Source of the DNA: Lobosporangium transversale
Lineage: Eukaryota > Mortierellomycota > Mortierellomycetes > Mortierellales > Mortierellaceae
Direction of reading: 5' to 3'
Assembly: GCF_002105155.1 (NCBI RefSeq)
Contig: NW_019029017.1
Coordinates: 355,647-419,646, forward strand
Length of the DNA stretch: 64,000 nucleotides
Shown: piece after piece, positions 11,913 to 24,414 of the stretch
Position numbering within the stretch: position 1 is the stretch's first letter
Layout: each line of letters opens with the position of its first letter
Notes under the pieces: model-generated
What the model was told of the DNA's origin: nothing
Seen by the model: the letters and a program-made list of their open reading frames with translations, nothing else
Databases searched by the model: none
Made by a program: the position numbers and the translations under genes

Positions 11913-13396
11913 ATGATGACTCTGGCTAATCAACTTCGCGTTCTCACAGGTAAGATTAAACGAGTCCATCTGTGTAGTGTTTATGAGCGGAGTGTGAGCA
12001 CGATTGTGTGTCCTTTCTTGACTTTTAATTGACATGGCAGGATATACCTGTCTTTATGAGCCTTAAAGAGACATTGAGAAGTCAGAGCTATACCATCATC
12101 TCGTCCTTTGTAAATGATTTCTCTCACATGAAACTATTGCAACTACCCTATATATATCTTCAGTTGACCATAAACTAACTTTCTATTTTCTTCGTTTATA
12201 TGACAGTTGGCACAGGTGCTATCGGCGCATTTTATAGCTGGCGTCTCCAGCAATCAGGCGGCTGTGTCGTTACTACCGTCTGTAGATCTAATTACGAGGT
12301 TATTAAGGTAAAAGGGATCAAGATTCAAACCGCTGCTTGGGACGAAGGCCCTCATATCTTCAGACCCGACCATGGTAAAAAAAAATTGTTTTATGAGTCA
12401 AGAGGATCATTCCAATCCGACATGAATATTCCATAAACGGTATAGAATATTTTCATTAATTTATTTTTCGTTTCACGAAAAAACAAAAAAAAAAAAAAAA
12501 AAAAAAAAGTGGTCAATACTGTGCCTTGTGAGACGTTTGACTTTATCATGGTATGTATGAAGGCTTTGCCTCAAGTGTACAACATTGCCGACATCATCGC
12601 CCCTGCTGTCAATGCGTCTCCCAACGCTGCCATTGTCCTGATTCAGAATGGCATTGGAATTGAAGACCCAATCAAAGCACGGTTCCCTCGTAACCCTATT
12701 TTATCGACTATTGCCTACATTGGAGTCACACAAAATGAAGCTGGTGTTGTTTTTCACTCGGGACACCTTCGGGATTTGATCATTGGCCTGTTCGAGCCTG
12801 TCAAAGGTGTTGATGCCAAAAGCGTTCTCCAGATCTTTGGTCAGCTCTGTGAAAAGGCAGATATTGGTACAACTATCACGGACGAGATTCAATCCTACCG
12901 TTGGCGAAAGCTCGTCTGGTGAGTTAGCCATTCTCTACCTTCTGTTATAGATGAGGAAGTGATTTTTTTTATAAAAAAAAAAAAAAAGCTCACAATCAGA
13001 AATTATGTCTTTCTTAATAGGAGCGTCTCTATGAATCTTATTTCCATCCTCTCGGAACTCAGGACTGTATCCAACGTCCTTGCAAGTGAGAAGTACAAAC
13101 AGTTATTAGTGACAGTCATGGAAGAAGTCGTCGCTTTAGGCTCGGCCTTGGGTTATGACGTACCTCCTACGTTGGTAGGCCAGAGCATAGCTACAAGTGA
13201 AAGTTTGTTTGAAGGATATAAGGCCAGTTTGGTAGTGGATTTTGAGGAAGGACGGCCAATGGAAACCGAAGTCATCTTTTCGAACCCAATCAAGATAGCA
13301 GAGAAACATCAACTTACACATCTAATCCCAACTTGGTACCGAATGCATAAGGAGCTTTTCGAATACTTGGCAAAGCATCAAGCTGAAAGGAAATAA
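11913..13396 (+). CDS. 2-dehydropantoate 2-reductase-like (ketopantoate reductase, ApbA/PanE family)
   Basis: Four exons, 11913-11949, 12207-12374, 12510-12918 and 13021-13396; 329 residues, close to the family's usual 300 to 340. The first exon encodes only 12 residues and its last base joins exon 2 to form the nucleotide-binding loop VGTGAIGAFYSWRL. Further family features are CRSNYEVI, the DFIMVCMKAL strand and helix, VLIQNGIGIED, and the C-terminal helical domain opened by WRKLVW. The PanE reaction is NADPH reduction of ketopantoate to pantoate for coenzyme A synthesis. Fungal genomes hold several ApbA paralogues with unclear substrates, so the exact reaction is not certain. Exon 3 follows a 26-base A run that ends directly at its splice acceptor. 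Confidence 0.82.
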
Positions 13397-13415
13397 GCAT
13401 GGATACAAGCAAACA

Positions 13416-13446
<31 letters not shown>

Positions 13447-14987
13447 GAAGTAAATAGCTACTGTTCTAATACATGTAGATATAAAGGTTTTTTGATTCAT
13501 TCAAAGGCAAAGCGCATTCATATTCGGTCCATTCATTGGTGGCTGTTTTTTATCCGCAACAAGGAAGCTAATTGGCTGCTTGTCCATTTGAGTTGTTCAA
13601 AAAAATAATCAAGGTGCGACTGCATGAACCAGTCAAGGCTACATGACATTGGCTACCATTTCAAGCATGTTCACGTTGATTTTTTTTTTTTTTACAAAAA
13701 AATAAACGAGTCTATCAGCATTTGAGCTCATGCCAATGTCTTTCTGTCTTTGAGCACCATTGAGCAGCAATGAAGAGACATTTATTTGTATTCGAACTTT
13801 TGTACTTTTTGTATCTGCGCATGCTTGCTGTTTGTTTGTTTTTGTCATTGGAGAATAAATTTTATTGGACATGTCCTCCCATGTCCATGAATATATTCTT
13901 TTTACATAATTCAATATCCATCTCCCATGTGCATCAAAACTATTAATCAATTAATCTCTTTTTTGCTCTCTCTCTGTATTTTTTTTTTTTTAACCCCTCT
14001 TTTTTCATTTTCTTGTACTTATCCATCAGTCTCATTCTAATTCTCACTCTCACTCTCTCATTGCTAGTGCCATTGTCATTCTCATTCTCATTTTCTCATT
14101 CACATTTACATTCGCAATATCGTACCCTTCTTGATACCCCATCCTTCCTAGTCTTGACTGCTTTACACATCTCTCTGCAACTCTGTAAGTTTTTTTATTT
14201 CCTTCACCCCATTTGCTCTACCTCTTCTTCTTCCTCTTCCTCTTCCTCTCTCCGCCTTCGCCCTCCCCTTGATTCACGCAGACCTGAGATCGTTCTAATT
14301 TCTTCCCCAAGTATCATCACATTACATCAACACCACTCAGCAACGCACTCAGAGATACACAAAGTACAAACCATCTTGCACCTTATCACCTCACATCTCG
14401 TCCCACTCAATTTACCTTTTTCTCTCTCTCCTGACTCTCATTTCTTGGCTGTTTGCTTCGCCTGTCTACACATCTTTCATCATACCACATTCCATTCGTT
14501 ATTTAACACTCTACACGTCCATTTGTTTGCCTTTCACCAGAATTTCAAAAGACGACACCATAACAATCCTCTCCATTCACCCCTCGGCTGCCACTCACAT
14601 CTCCATTTTCTTCTGCTGACCGTCTCATGCATATTCGCCTTCAACGTTGATTTCAACTCTCCCTTCTTCTGTGTCATCATTATTATCAACAGGTTTTTTT
14701 TTTTTTTTTTTTTTCCTCCAACTCGTCTCCGTTTCACTTCTATCCTGCTATCCTGCAAAACAGAACACAGCCCCACCATTTTTTTTTTCTTTTTGAAAAA
14801 GGCAATTCAGTCATTTTGGCCTCAAAGTGCAACATTCGATTTGAAAGGCATTAAAAATACTAATGCTTTTTATATATATATTATTTTATTTTATTTTTTT
14901 TATAGTAGATCCCTGAACTGTTATTTTGAATAACAAAGTCAGAGGTTTTTCTCCTATTAAACTCAACTCTACCGTGGCGCCTGAAGC
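13397..14987. promoter_or_regulatory. Intergenic region and pyrimidine-rich leader of the kinesin gene
   Basis: After the reductase gene comes an A run at about 13419-13446. From about 13970 to 14760 the plus strand becomes extremely C/T-rich, with many TCATTC, TCTTCC and CTCTC units. It then turns A/T-rich before the kinesin start at 14988. This strand-biased pyrimidine block in front of a start codon looks like a promoter plus 5' untranslated region. Its 306-residue open frame is a by-product of the biased composition. Confidence 0.55.
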
Positions 14988-17900
14988 ATGACCGGACAGT
15001 CTCAGGCACAAGGCACTGCCGCGGCCATTGAGACATCTGTCCAAGTCGGTATGTATGCCAAAAGCCGTCTTCATTTTACTCTTACAACCATCCAAGTCCA
15101 AAAAAAAATGCTATCGACTTTACAGCAAAGCTCCAACAATCATGCTCATCTTTTAAGCAATACAATCAAGGCTGTATTTTCTGCCTTGCAGGAATGGCAT
15201 TGTTTAAAAGAGGAAAAAATAGATGCTCTTACTGTGCGCTCTAATTGCTTGTCAGATTGCTAGCGGTTTATCAGTAGCTCAACATATTATTCTTTCAATC
15301 CTTTAAACCACAAGGATACTCGCTCTCATCGCTCACACCTATTTTATTGCCCACCCTTTTTCATTTCGAGTTGATGTGCACACAGCGACCTTCAACATAA
15401 AAAGCATAACAGTCTTTTGGTCAGCGTATAGTCAGCCAAGTAAAATAGTTTGCTTTTCTCTCACAACAATATTTGCTTTTTTTTTTTTTTTTTTTTTTTA
15501 TTCAACTGATATAAACTACAATAGCTCTTCGGATCCGACCCATCATAACGGACCCAAAGAATGTAAACAAAGCTCGAGGGCGCGCTGAGACAGAAGTACT
15601 CTCAGTTATTGAACGCTCGCCTACACCCTCATCTTTATCCTCTGCATCAGGTGCGCCTGCACACGACCAACCTCAACAAGTTGTAGTCGTCCCAGTCCAA
15701 AGATATTTCACGTTTGACCATGTCTTTGGTACTAACGCTACACAAGAGGAGATCTATCAAGGCAGTGTCAAACGAATGGTTGACAAATTCATGGAAGGTA
15801 AAGAGTGAGCTCCTCCCCCTGCATGGCTGTTCGTTCGTCTGCTTTGCAATAATGACAGTCTGTACTGGAAACTACATCAATGGTAACATAAAAACAAAAT
15901 GACTTGATTTTTCATGCATTTTCTTTCCACCAACAATTTAATTAATGATAGGTTACAATGTAACGATTATGGCATATGGCCAGACTTCTTCTGGAAAAAC
16001 ATATACTATGGGCACTGGGGCACCATCATCTGAGGACCGAGGTAGCCCTTCAGAAGGTTAGTAAATTCAACACTGAAAAGCATTCGCTTGAAGCTGAAGG
16101 GGATAGTCTGGATATGCACGGACTTGTCACAAGCATGGAGTGTATACATGCAGGAACTAGGGATGGCTCGCGCACGTGCTAATGTATCCACCTAAAAACA
16201 TTTTGCACCATATATCTACACAGGTATCATCCCACGCGCAGTGGCACAACTTTTTCATGATGCTAGAAAACCACCTCCTGTATACCCAGGCTATAAAATC
16301 CCGCCTCTCAAGACAAGCTTTCGCGTATCTTTTGTGGAGATTTATAACGAAGATCTAATCGATTTATTGGCAAAAGGAGATTTTCGTCCTCCCGTAACCA
16401 TTCGTGAAGATACAAAGGGAAATATTTTTTGGACAGGAGTACAGGAAATTGCTGTCGCATCAGTAGAGGAAGTCATCCAGTAAGTACTATATGCTGCAAG
16501 AGTAATAATGCACATGTGTAATCATTCACCAGATTATAACTAAAAAAAAAAAAAAAAAAAAAAAATAGTTTACTTTGGTATGGCTCTCAGAACCGACAGA
16601 CACATTCCACAGAGATGAATGAAAAATCATCTAGATCCCATGCTATCTTCAGCATAACCTTACGGCAAGAAAAGTTTGTTCCAACCCATCCTCCTCCACC
16701 ATTACCCGTCATAGACTCTTTAAATTCTCCCACGTTATCCAAAAATGCACATCCCAGGTCACCCAGTCTAAGCAATACCACTAGTATCGTACCAGGATCA
16801 CCAGCCTCGATTCGACCCGGAACGCCAACTACCATGGGGGCATCTAGTATTCCTATGCCATTTTCAAGCGGAATCGCTATTCCAGGTTCAAAGCTGAAGC
16901 GCCAGAGCACTCTGTCCGATATAACAGCATTAACAGCCCCTTCAACGCCGATTTCGACCGCAAATGATGATCCAGAGCCTGATGGCGAATGGGTTGTTCT
17001 AAATAGTAAATTTCATTTTGTGGACTTGGCTGGCTCTGAGCGTCTGAAGCGGACATCGGCCATCGGTGATCGTGCAAAAGAGGGAATCAGCATCAATGCA
17101 GGGCTTCATGCACTAGGAAATGTTATTTCCGCACTAGGGGATCCTAGTAAAAAAGCAAGTCATGTACCATATCGTGATTCAAAACTTACGAGGTTGCTAC
17201 AGGACTCATTGGGAGGCAATGCACTGGCCCTGATGATTGCCTGTGTTAGTCCAAGCGAAATTAATCTTAATGAGACTCTTGTGAGTACAGATGAGTTATT
17301 ATTACACATGGGAATACTCGTAGTGAGGGTTTAGTATCGATTTAGCAGAAAAAAAGAAAAAAAAAAATGGAAATCTAATCGTTTTTTCATCTGAACATGG
17401 GATGATAGAATACACTCAAGTATGCAAACCGCGCACGTAACATCAAAAACTCTTCCACTTTAAACCAGGAAGTAAATATGGACAACCCAGAATACTTGCG
17501 CTCCATCATCCAGAAGCTTAAAATGGAGATAAAAATGCTCAAGGAAGCCAATACTAAAATGGGAGTGGGTTCAGATGACAATGGGAATTCAGCCTTAGAC
17601 AGCCCAAGTCCCAAAACTATCCAATCAGGTCGTCTTTCAATCCAATCAACTGCTACTTTTGCGCCTGGAGGACTCGACGATGCTCTGAGTGACCGTGCCT
17701 TCTCGCCTTCACCCTCAACGAGGCTCTCTCATTATCAAAGTCGCGAATCACTCTCCACTGATATCAGTCATAGTTATTTGGATGCCGTCCAGGAAGAGGA
17801 GGACCGCTATTCGGATATTTCGTCTACTATCAGGACAGACGTAGTTCGTACGGGTGCCAGCAGTGCGAGTGAGACGACAGCTACTTCACCTACGTCCCGG

Positions 17901-20900
17901 CCCAATATTGCGCCCCTAGTCATTCCACAGCTCCTTGATACCAAATCTTTTCAGGAGTTTGTTGAGCCAGTCATTGAAGAATACGAAAAAGTCATTTCAG
18001 GACTAGAGACTCATTTGGCTATGACACAAGCAGCTTTAAACCACTCGGAGCTTATACTAGAAGAACAACAAGGTCGGATTGATATTATCGAGGACGAAAA
18101 CCGGATGTTGCTCCGAAAGCAACAGCAATTCAAGTCGGGTAGCGGTAGTGAGTCAGATGAAGCTGCTAATTCACGGAATCAGCAAAAGGAACTTCAGAGA
18201 CAACTGCAGACTGTTCAGCAGCAGCTAAAAGAAGTAGAGGAACGCAAAGCTCAGAAAGAACAGTATATCGAACAGCTAGAACAAAAACTTGCTCAAGAAA
18301 AGGAAGTAATTGAGGAGCGGATTCAAGAAGCCTTGAAGAAGAAGGAGGAGGAGCTGTTGCGCTCAAGGGCAGTATCTCCTCATTTACAGCTGAATAACAC
18401 TAACGAAAAGGAACAAGAGCTTAAACTACTATCTGAAAGGGTCCTTGAGTTAGAAGAGCAAATCCGCCGGCATCAAGAGATAGCAGATGCAGAGACCGCA
18501 ACAGTAGTCACAGAGTCAGACCAAGAACGAGAGGAGCGTGAATCAAAGGAGGCAAAGTGTGAAGAGGAACTTATCGAGAAGCGGGAAGCCAAGGCTGCTC
18601 TTGAACGAGAGTTGGAGTCTGAAAAAGTTAGGCAAAACACCTTGGATACAGAGGCTAAAGAGTCCATAGCAAGTCATACCAGGACTGACAGCGCTCATAC
18701 AGATTCAAATCCAGGACAAGAGGAGGGTGTCGTCCAGCAGCTGGCTGTGACCGCTGCTTTGATAGATTCAGAAGCTACTAAAAGCAGCAAAATCGACGAG
18801 CTTGAGGCCCAGCTGGCTGAGGCTCGTGAATCAGAACGTCTTCTTAAGGAAGAGACTGTTATCTTGGTAGAAAAATTGGAGAAATTACAAAAAGATCACG
18901 CATCTGTACTGGAGAAGGAAGAGATGCTCCACTTGGCGGTTTCAGATCTTGAAGAGCGTCTCAAGATTTCACAGGAGAGTGAATCGAAGCATCTTGAAGA
19001 GCTAGAGAAGAACTTGGCTCGAATTCAAAATTTGGAGGAGCGGTCAACCAAAGCTGAGCTGGAGGCGCTTAGGGTAGCGGATGAGCTGAAAGATAAGCTT
19101 GCAGCAGCTACAAGCGCAGCAGAAGGGCAGTATGCTGACGAGCTACTCGAATTGCTGGAAAAGATGGAGGTTGAGCGCACTAAGGTTGAGGCACTTCAAA
19201 CTCAGGTTGAGAGTCATCTTGTGGAATTAGCCGCTGAAAAATCCAGGGCTGCAGAGTTGGAGTCAAGTCGAGACGAAATTCAGGCAAAATGGGATGCTGA
19301 CAAGGAGCGCATCCAAATTCTAGAGAAGGAGATTGAACAACAATCGACGCTTATCCGTGAAAAAGTTGAATTGATCGCTTCGTTGGGAGCTCAAGTCTCT
19401 GCACATGAAGGTACAATTGCAGCGAGAGAGCATTTAGAGCAGGAATTGAATCAGCGAACTGACGAGTACAATACAGCCCTTGCATCTAAAGCGGCTCTAA
19501 TTCTTGAGCTGGAACAGAAGATCACAGAGCTTGAAATGACAGTCCAAAGCTCAGATAAGGCTACAAGTGAGCTGGTGGGGAAAATTCAAACTGAGCTTTC
19601 TTTCTCACTTGAGCAGCTAAACGAAAGCCAGGCCAAAACAAAGGAGCAGGAACAAGTCCTGCAAGAGTTGAAGGAAAAGATGGCAGCTCTTGATGCGGAA
19701 GCGAGCTCCTTCAAGGCCACTTTGTCGACTAAAGAAACCGAGCATACAGAGGCTATCCAGGCCCTTCAAGCCAAAATCAAGCTCGCAGAAGCTGACCGAG
19801 ACGAGGCAGAGACAAGGCTCGAAGAGGTGGAGCGACGCCATCAAGCTGTAGATGAAGATATTAAGGCCCTCCAGGCCACAGTTGATCAGCACCTTGCAAC
19901 TATTGAAATATTGCAGAGTAAGCTTTCTGAGGCAGAAGCGATGTCTCTCTCAACCTCGCGACCAGTATCTGTATCGTCGTCTGCCACAAACCTCGCTGTT
20001 AGTGAGGATGCATCGTCAGCACTTCAGCGGCTAGAGAAAGAGAAATCTTTATACAAAGCAATTGTGCGTGAGAACGAGAAACAGATCGAGCAATTGAGTC
20101 AGGAACTTGAGTCACTTGCGTCAGAATTCTTGAATACGGTTGCAATGTCTGAGGCGGCAGAAGAAGAGATGAAGGCGCGGATTACGGAACTGCAAGCTCT
20201 CTTAGAAGAAAAGAATGAAAGCAACTCATTTCCCGCACAGTCCGCGAGCCACTTTGAGACCAGCATGGCGCCGTCTTCTATGGCTGCTCAAGCTCAAATA
20301 TCTGCACTCAAGGCTGAACGTGATCAAGCACTACAGTCTTCGGAGGAACTTTCTTCAATTATAGCAGATTTGAATGAGCAAAACCATAGCCTACAAGAGA
20401 GACTCTTAACTCTCGAGCGTGAACAAGAAGCGATCAAACTTCAACATGTTCTAGAGAGCCAGACGCAACAAAATGAAATTCGCATGCTCAAGGATCGAGC
20501 GGAGCGGCTGGACCGCAATGCAAGTCCTAGTCCTGTCAGTTATCTCCACGATGATGATAGAGAGCGTATCCTACAACATAAGCCATCAAACTCATCCGAT
20601 TACTTTATGAATAACAAAAGTGGTGAAGACTCATTGGCAACACCACGTCAGAGTTGGAGTACCACTGCATCTGGCTCACAACAGCCCAATTCACAGCTCC
20701 GGAATGGAAGGCATGAGTCAACTCTTATTCAACAGGCCAAGCATATCAAGATGCTGGAAGAGCGGATTGCTGAACTCCAGGCAAATGCCGGCTCACAAGT
20801 AACAACAGGTGAAGGCAATGCCCATAAACATACACCGCCGATGTCATCAATTTCAGCTATTGGTCTTGGTATTCATCACAAGAACTCTGACCCCGAGTTG

Positions 20901-21794
20901 GCACGGTCAGTATCTTCACCTATTGTCCACCATCACAGCACAGACAAGATGTCCCCAGCGCTGCGTGGACACTCAACGCTCAATGGCCCCACAGGCGCAG
21001 CACCACCTACCCCTCCACCTCAAATTCCTCTACCTCCTCCTCCGGCAAGTGCAGCTCCTGGTGGAAAGGTCACTCCAGCACATCTGAATGGAAATGCACC
21101 CTCTTCACCCAGAATTGGCGGCACTTTCAATCTGGAAACATCGTCGCCGCATTCCTCTCCTAGCATGCGGCCTTCCAGAGCGGGATCGATCAACAGTCGT
21201 GTAAATAGTAGTGCGCCCAACGCACAACTCTCTGCTGCAAACGTTGTTCGTCGTGAGCGTGACTCCACATCGTCTAATGTTTCAGAACCGGTTTTCAATG
21301 CTGGACTCAACACCAATGGAAGTACTAATGGTCATAGTAATGGATGGGCTAGTCCAACAGGAAGCACTATGAGTGTAAGCAATATCTCTGCTGCTACTGC
21401 ACAAGCACTCCAAGGAGTGGAGGTAAACGAACTTCGCGGAGTTGTGGACACACTTGCCCATCAAGTGCAGGCTCTCAAGGTTGAGCAGGCGATGCAGCAA
21501 GGCAAGATTCAACGATTAGAAGCTGCGCTTGCAGAGGCGGAGGAGAGGCTTAAGGTTGCTCAGAATGAAAAGCAAATGACACAGGATGAGAAGGTGACCC
21601 TTGCTAAAGAAATAGAGAAGGTTCAAGCCGAGTTGACTGCGGTCAAGCTAAAGTCTGAGAAAGATCGTCAGGAGCTTGAAAGCATTTTGGAAAAAGAGCG
21701 AAGAGAGCGCGAGAAAGCTGTTGAGGCAAGGGCAATCATGGAGGCCAAGATGGAGGAGCTAATGGGCCGCAAGAGTAAGTTTGCATGCTTCTAG
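14988..21794 (+). CDS. Kinesin-4-like motor protein with long coiled-coil tail
   Basis: Six exons: 14988-15048, 15525-15797, 15952-16056, 16224-16479, 16569-17280 and 17409-21794; 1,930 residues. An N-terminal kinesin motor walks along microtubules with ATP. Motifs seen: [23 protein letters not shown] (P-loop 121-128), [11 protein letters not shown] (switch I, 249-259), VDLAGSE (switch II, 383-389), [19 protein letters not shown] and [14 protein letters not shown]. The order and wording fit kinesin-4 (KIF4/KIF21) best. About 100 Pro/Ser/Thr-rich residues interrupt the motor between switch I and switch II. The tail is mostly coiled coil from about residue 650 to 1330, then a Pro/Ser-rich segment, another coiled coil and a C-terminal RKSKFACF. 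A gtaagt lies at 21775, but splicing there gives an immediate stop, so I end at 21794. Confidence 0.88.
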
Positions 21795-22114
21795 ATGATT
21801 TGATATCAAATCTCCTGCACCAATACTGCACCAATACATCATGTGCACATACGCGCATACACGCATGCAAAAAAAAAAAAAGAAAAAAAAGGCCCGGGTT
21901 ACCATCACTGTTTTTTATTCTCATCTCCATTGCATCCTATTCTCTCTTCGGGGTGACTCGTTATGGCCTCCCCATTTTTATCTTTACCCTTTTTCATCCA
22001 TTTTATTTATCATTTTATTCTTGTTATATTCTTCATTTTTTTTTTATTTTTTGTTGTACCCGTTAATTTCCCTTGTACTCGTACATCTGTTTTCTCAGTA
22101 TAAGAAACTACTTG

Positions 22115-22145
<31 letters not shown>

Positions 22146-24414
22146 AATACACCTTTCTATACTTGCGACTATCGTACAAAATGATCAAATATGAATCGAA
22201 GAATGATAAAAAAAAAAAAACAAAAATTCAAGAGGGGCGAGTGTAACACCTTGGGTTTTCATGGTTACACAAACACGTTTTTTAACTGACCACTAATGAC
22301 CGTTTTTCATTTTTCTCCTACCAATCATGAAATAGAAAACTCAGGCTTGATGTCCAAAATCAAAATCAAGAGGTGGTCCAAAAACAACTAAGCATTATTT
22401 GATACCCTTAAAAAATAACTTAATTAGTCTGTGCTTTTTAACGTGTAACAAAGTAGATATTTAACATTAGAAACTAGTAAAACCCAAAGACTTAACTGTT
22501 CTTGAGTGTGATTGATGGTTATTCGCAGGTTGTGGCAGCATGCTCTGGCATAAAGTCTGATCTCTGTGTGAACAAGATGTATAGGCGTTGCAAGGATCGC
22601 AATGGATGGTGGTGTCATTCGTAGGGTTGGTAAGGCAATTTCACGGCTCTACTACCTCGCCTTCGCGCCGTGGACTGAGACTATTCATTATTATCCACTA
22701 GTCTGACAAATTGGGGTAACCAACGCACAGGCTTTGTGCTTCAAAAGTCTTTTTTTTGGAAGTGTATCTGTGTATTAACATGCTACCTTTGCAAAATGCC
22801 TGGTAAGCGCAACATGTTGTCACCCTACAGAAGTAAGCGCATGGAGCAACAGGGTATGCTAACCAGGGGTTCGTTGGCCATCGCTAGACGCCGGAGACTT
22901 GAACACCTAGATGTGCTCCCCATCCATGTGGAAGGAATATCCGCTCTAACCACACTTGGCTATCTGATATTAAGGGCCCCAGAACATGCAATGTGTTCAA
23001 ATTTTCTGTCAACCGTGGTTGACTGGAACGTCTCGCTTAGGATAAACATTGATCTGCGTGAGGCCATGAGGTTAGAGCATGTCTGATTGAAAGCAACATG
23101 ATGGGGTTACAGCGCAGAGGAATGATCATCCCGAGGTCAATCCCTATTTCAATAAGTCAGTTCGTTCAACTTTGGACGAGATCCTACTTGGCTTAGTCGA
23201 TCCTCTGAATGCTCGGTTTCCAAAAATACGCACCAAAGATAACGTATCGTATCGAGCAGTAAACCCGCTGGTTTGGTAGACTCTATGGCAACCTTGAATT
23301 TTTTTTTGCAACAAACATGGTGGTGACGCTGACTCCGCAAAAGAAAAATCCACTAATCCTCAGGCTTGGTATTGCTCCATTGTTGAAAAAAAAAAAAAAA
23401 AAAAATTCAAGTATTCACAGGTTTTATAGTAGCGCACAAACCCAGAAAACCTTTGTCACAAGTGTTGTCTTTACGTGAAGCAACTTGAGGCCACGTTGTC
23501 CTCAAGTTCTACCGTATGCAGCCGTGACATTAGTAAGCAAGGGTTTCGCAACCAAATGAATTGGCTCGATCCTGTCATAGGAGTCTTCTCTCGACTGTTT
23601 GTGATAAACCAGCCCTTTGATGAGCCTACATCCTTTCTAGATATGGTGGTCATAAACAGGGGTGAGACGCACAAATCTAGGAAATTTGTGTGGGCGTGGA
23701 GCTGCGTCATATTATGTACATAATTGTTGTGAACAATGCTTTGGACTGTCTCTACTTTGTGGATCATAGAGTTGTTCGATGATGAAAATTTAAGAATGAA
23801 GGAAATACTTGCAAGCTTCTGTTCTTCTTTTTGTTTAAAGCAAGGCTGGGACTTCCTTCCATAAGTTTCAAAGGGTAATGGCCATTAAGGATTCAATCTT
23901 CCACATTGTTGACCTGCAGCGGTTGTAAGGCATATTTTGGCCAAGGCATCTGTAGTGGATAAACTGGTATAGGCGGGTCCGTTTAGTTCAGGTATGAACA
24001 GGAGCTCCCCAAGTTCAAGCCTTAAACGGATTTATAATGTACAAGCTTTCTTTGTATGTTTGCTATTTGATGCTTTTGATAGACCAAGGAGGACTGACAT
24101 ATATCATTACACTAGTGCTTCCTTTAGCCGCCGACTTTTACTCATCATGGTTCATAGAGACAGAGACTTAAAAAGTTCAAGGGATCACAAAATACCCCAC
24201 TTGCAAGGAAAAAAAAGGTTACTGCTTTTTTATATACATTTTCATGAGCTCAAATTATTCTTCTGAGGCAACATCACAGGGACAGTCACCAAAGAACTGA
24301 ATGACACTGGCCATAGACTGACACCTTGACACAAATACATGTCTCTTGACATTAGTTTTGACAACCTGCATTCACTTTTTGTTCTCGCCTTTGATACTTC
24401 TCTCGCGCACCGCC
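21795..24414. other. Gene-poor stretch between kinesin and sorting nexin genes
   Basis: It begins with the T-rich 3' region of the kinesin gene and a GAAA microsatellite at about 22117-22147. A 116-codon frame at 22736-23086 holds an Arg-rich segment (AIARRRRLEHLDVLPIHV) but matches nothing I know. Minus-strand frames near 23144-23353 and 23471-23767 are also unrecognised. An A run lies at about 23383-23405. The right end should hold the sorting nexin promoter. Confidence 0.5.
22736..23086 (+). CDS. Unrecognised small ORF, doubtful
   Basis: The open frame gives 116 residues, or 97 from an internal Met at about 22793 (MPGKRNMLSPYRSK). The central part is basic and then hydrophobic. I do not recognise a family and see no clear splice partner. 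It may be a relic of a mobile element or chance. Confidence 0.15.
   Translation: MLQKSFFWKCICVLTCYLCKMPGKRNMLSPYRSKRMEQQGMLTRGSLAIARRRRLEHLDVLPIHVEGISALTTLGYLILRAPEHAMCSNFLSTVVDWNVSLRINIDLREAMRLEHV

Noticed and set aside
14013-14933. 306-codon plus-strand open frame rich in Phe, Ser, Leu and His
   Set aside because: It is produced by a C/T-rich leader upstream of the kinesin start, crosses T runs and has no domain-like features.
21775-22194. Extra 3' exon of the kinesin gene encoding YKKLLEEKRKK
   Set aside because: The gtaagt donor at 21775 is phase 1 and joins to an immediate stop; the frame is built from a GAAA microsatellite.
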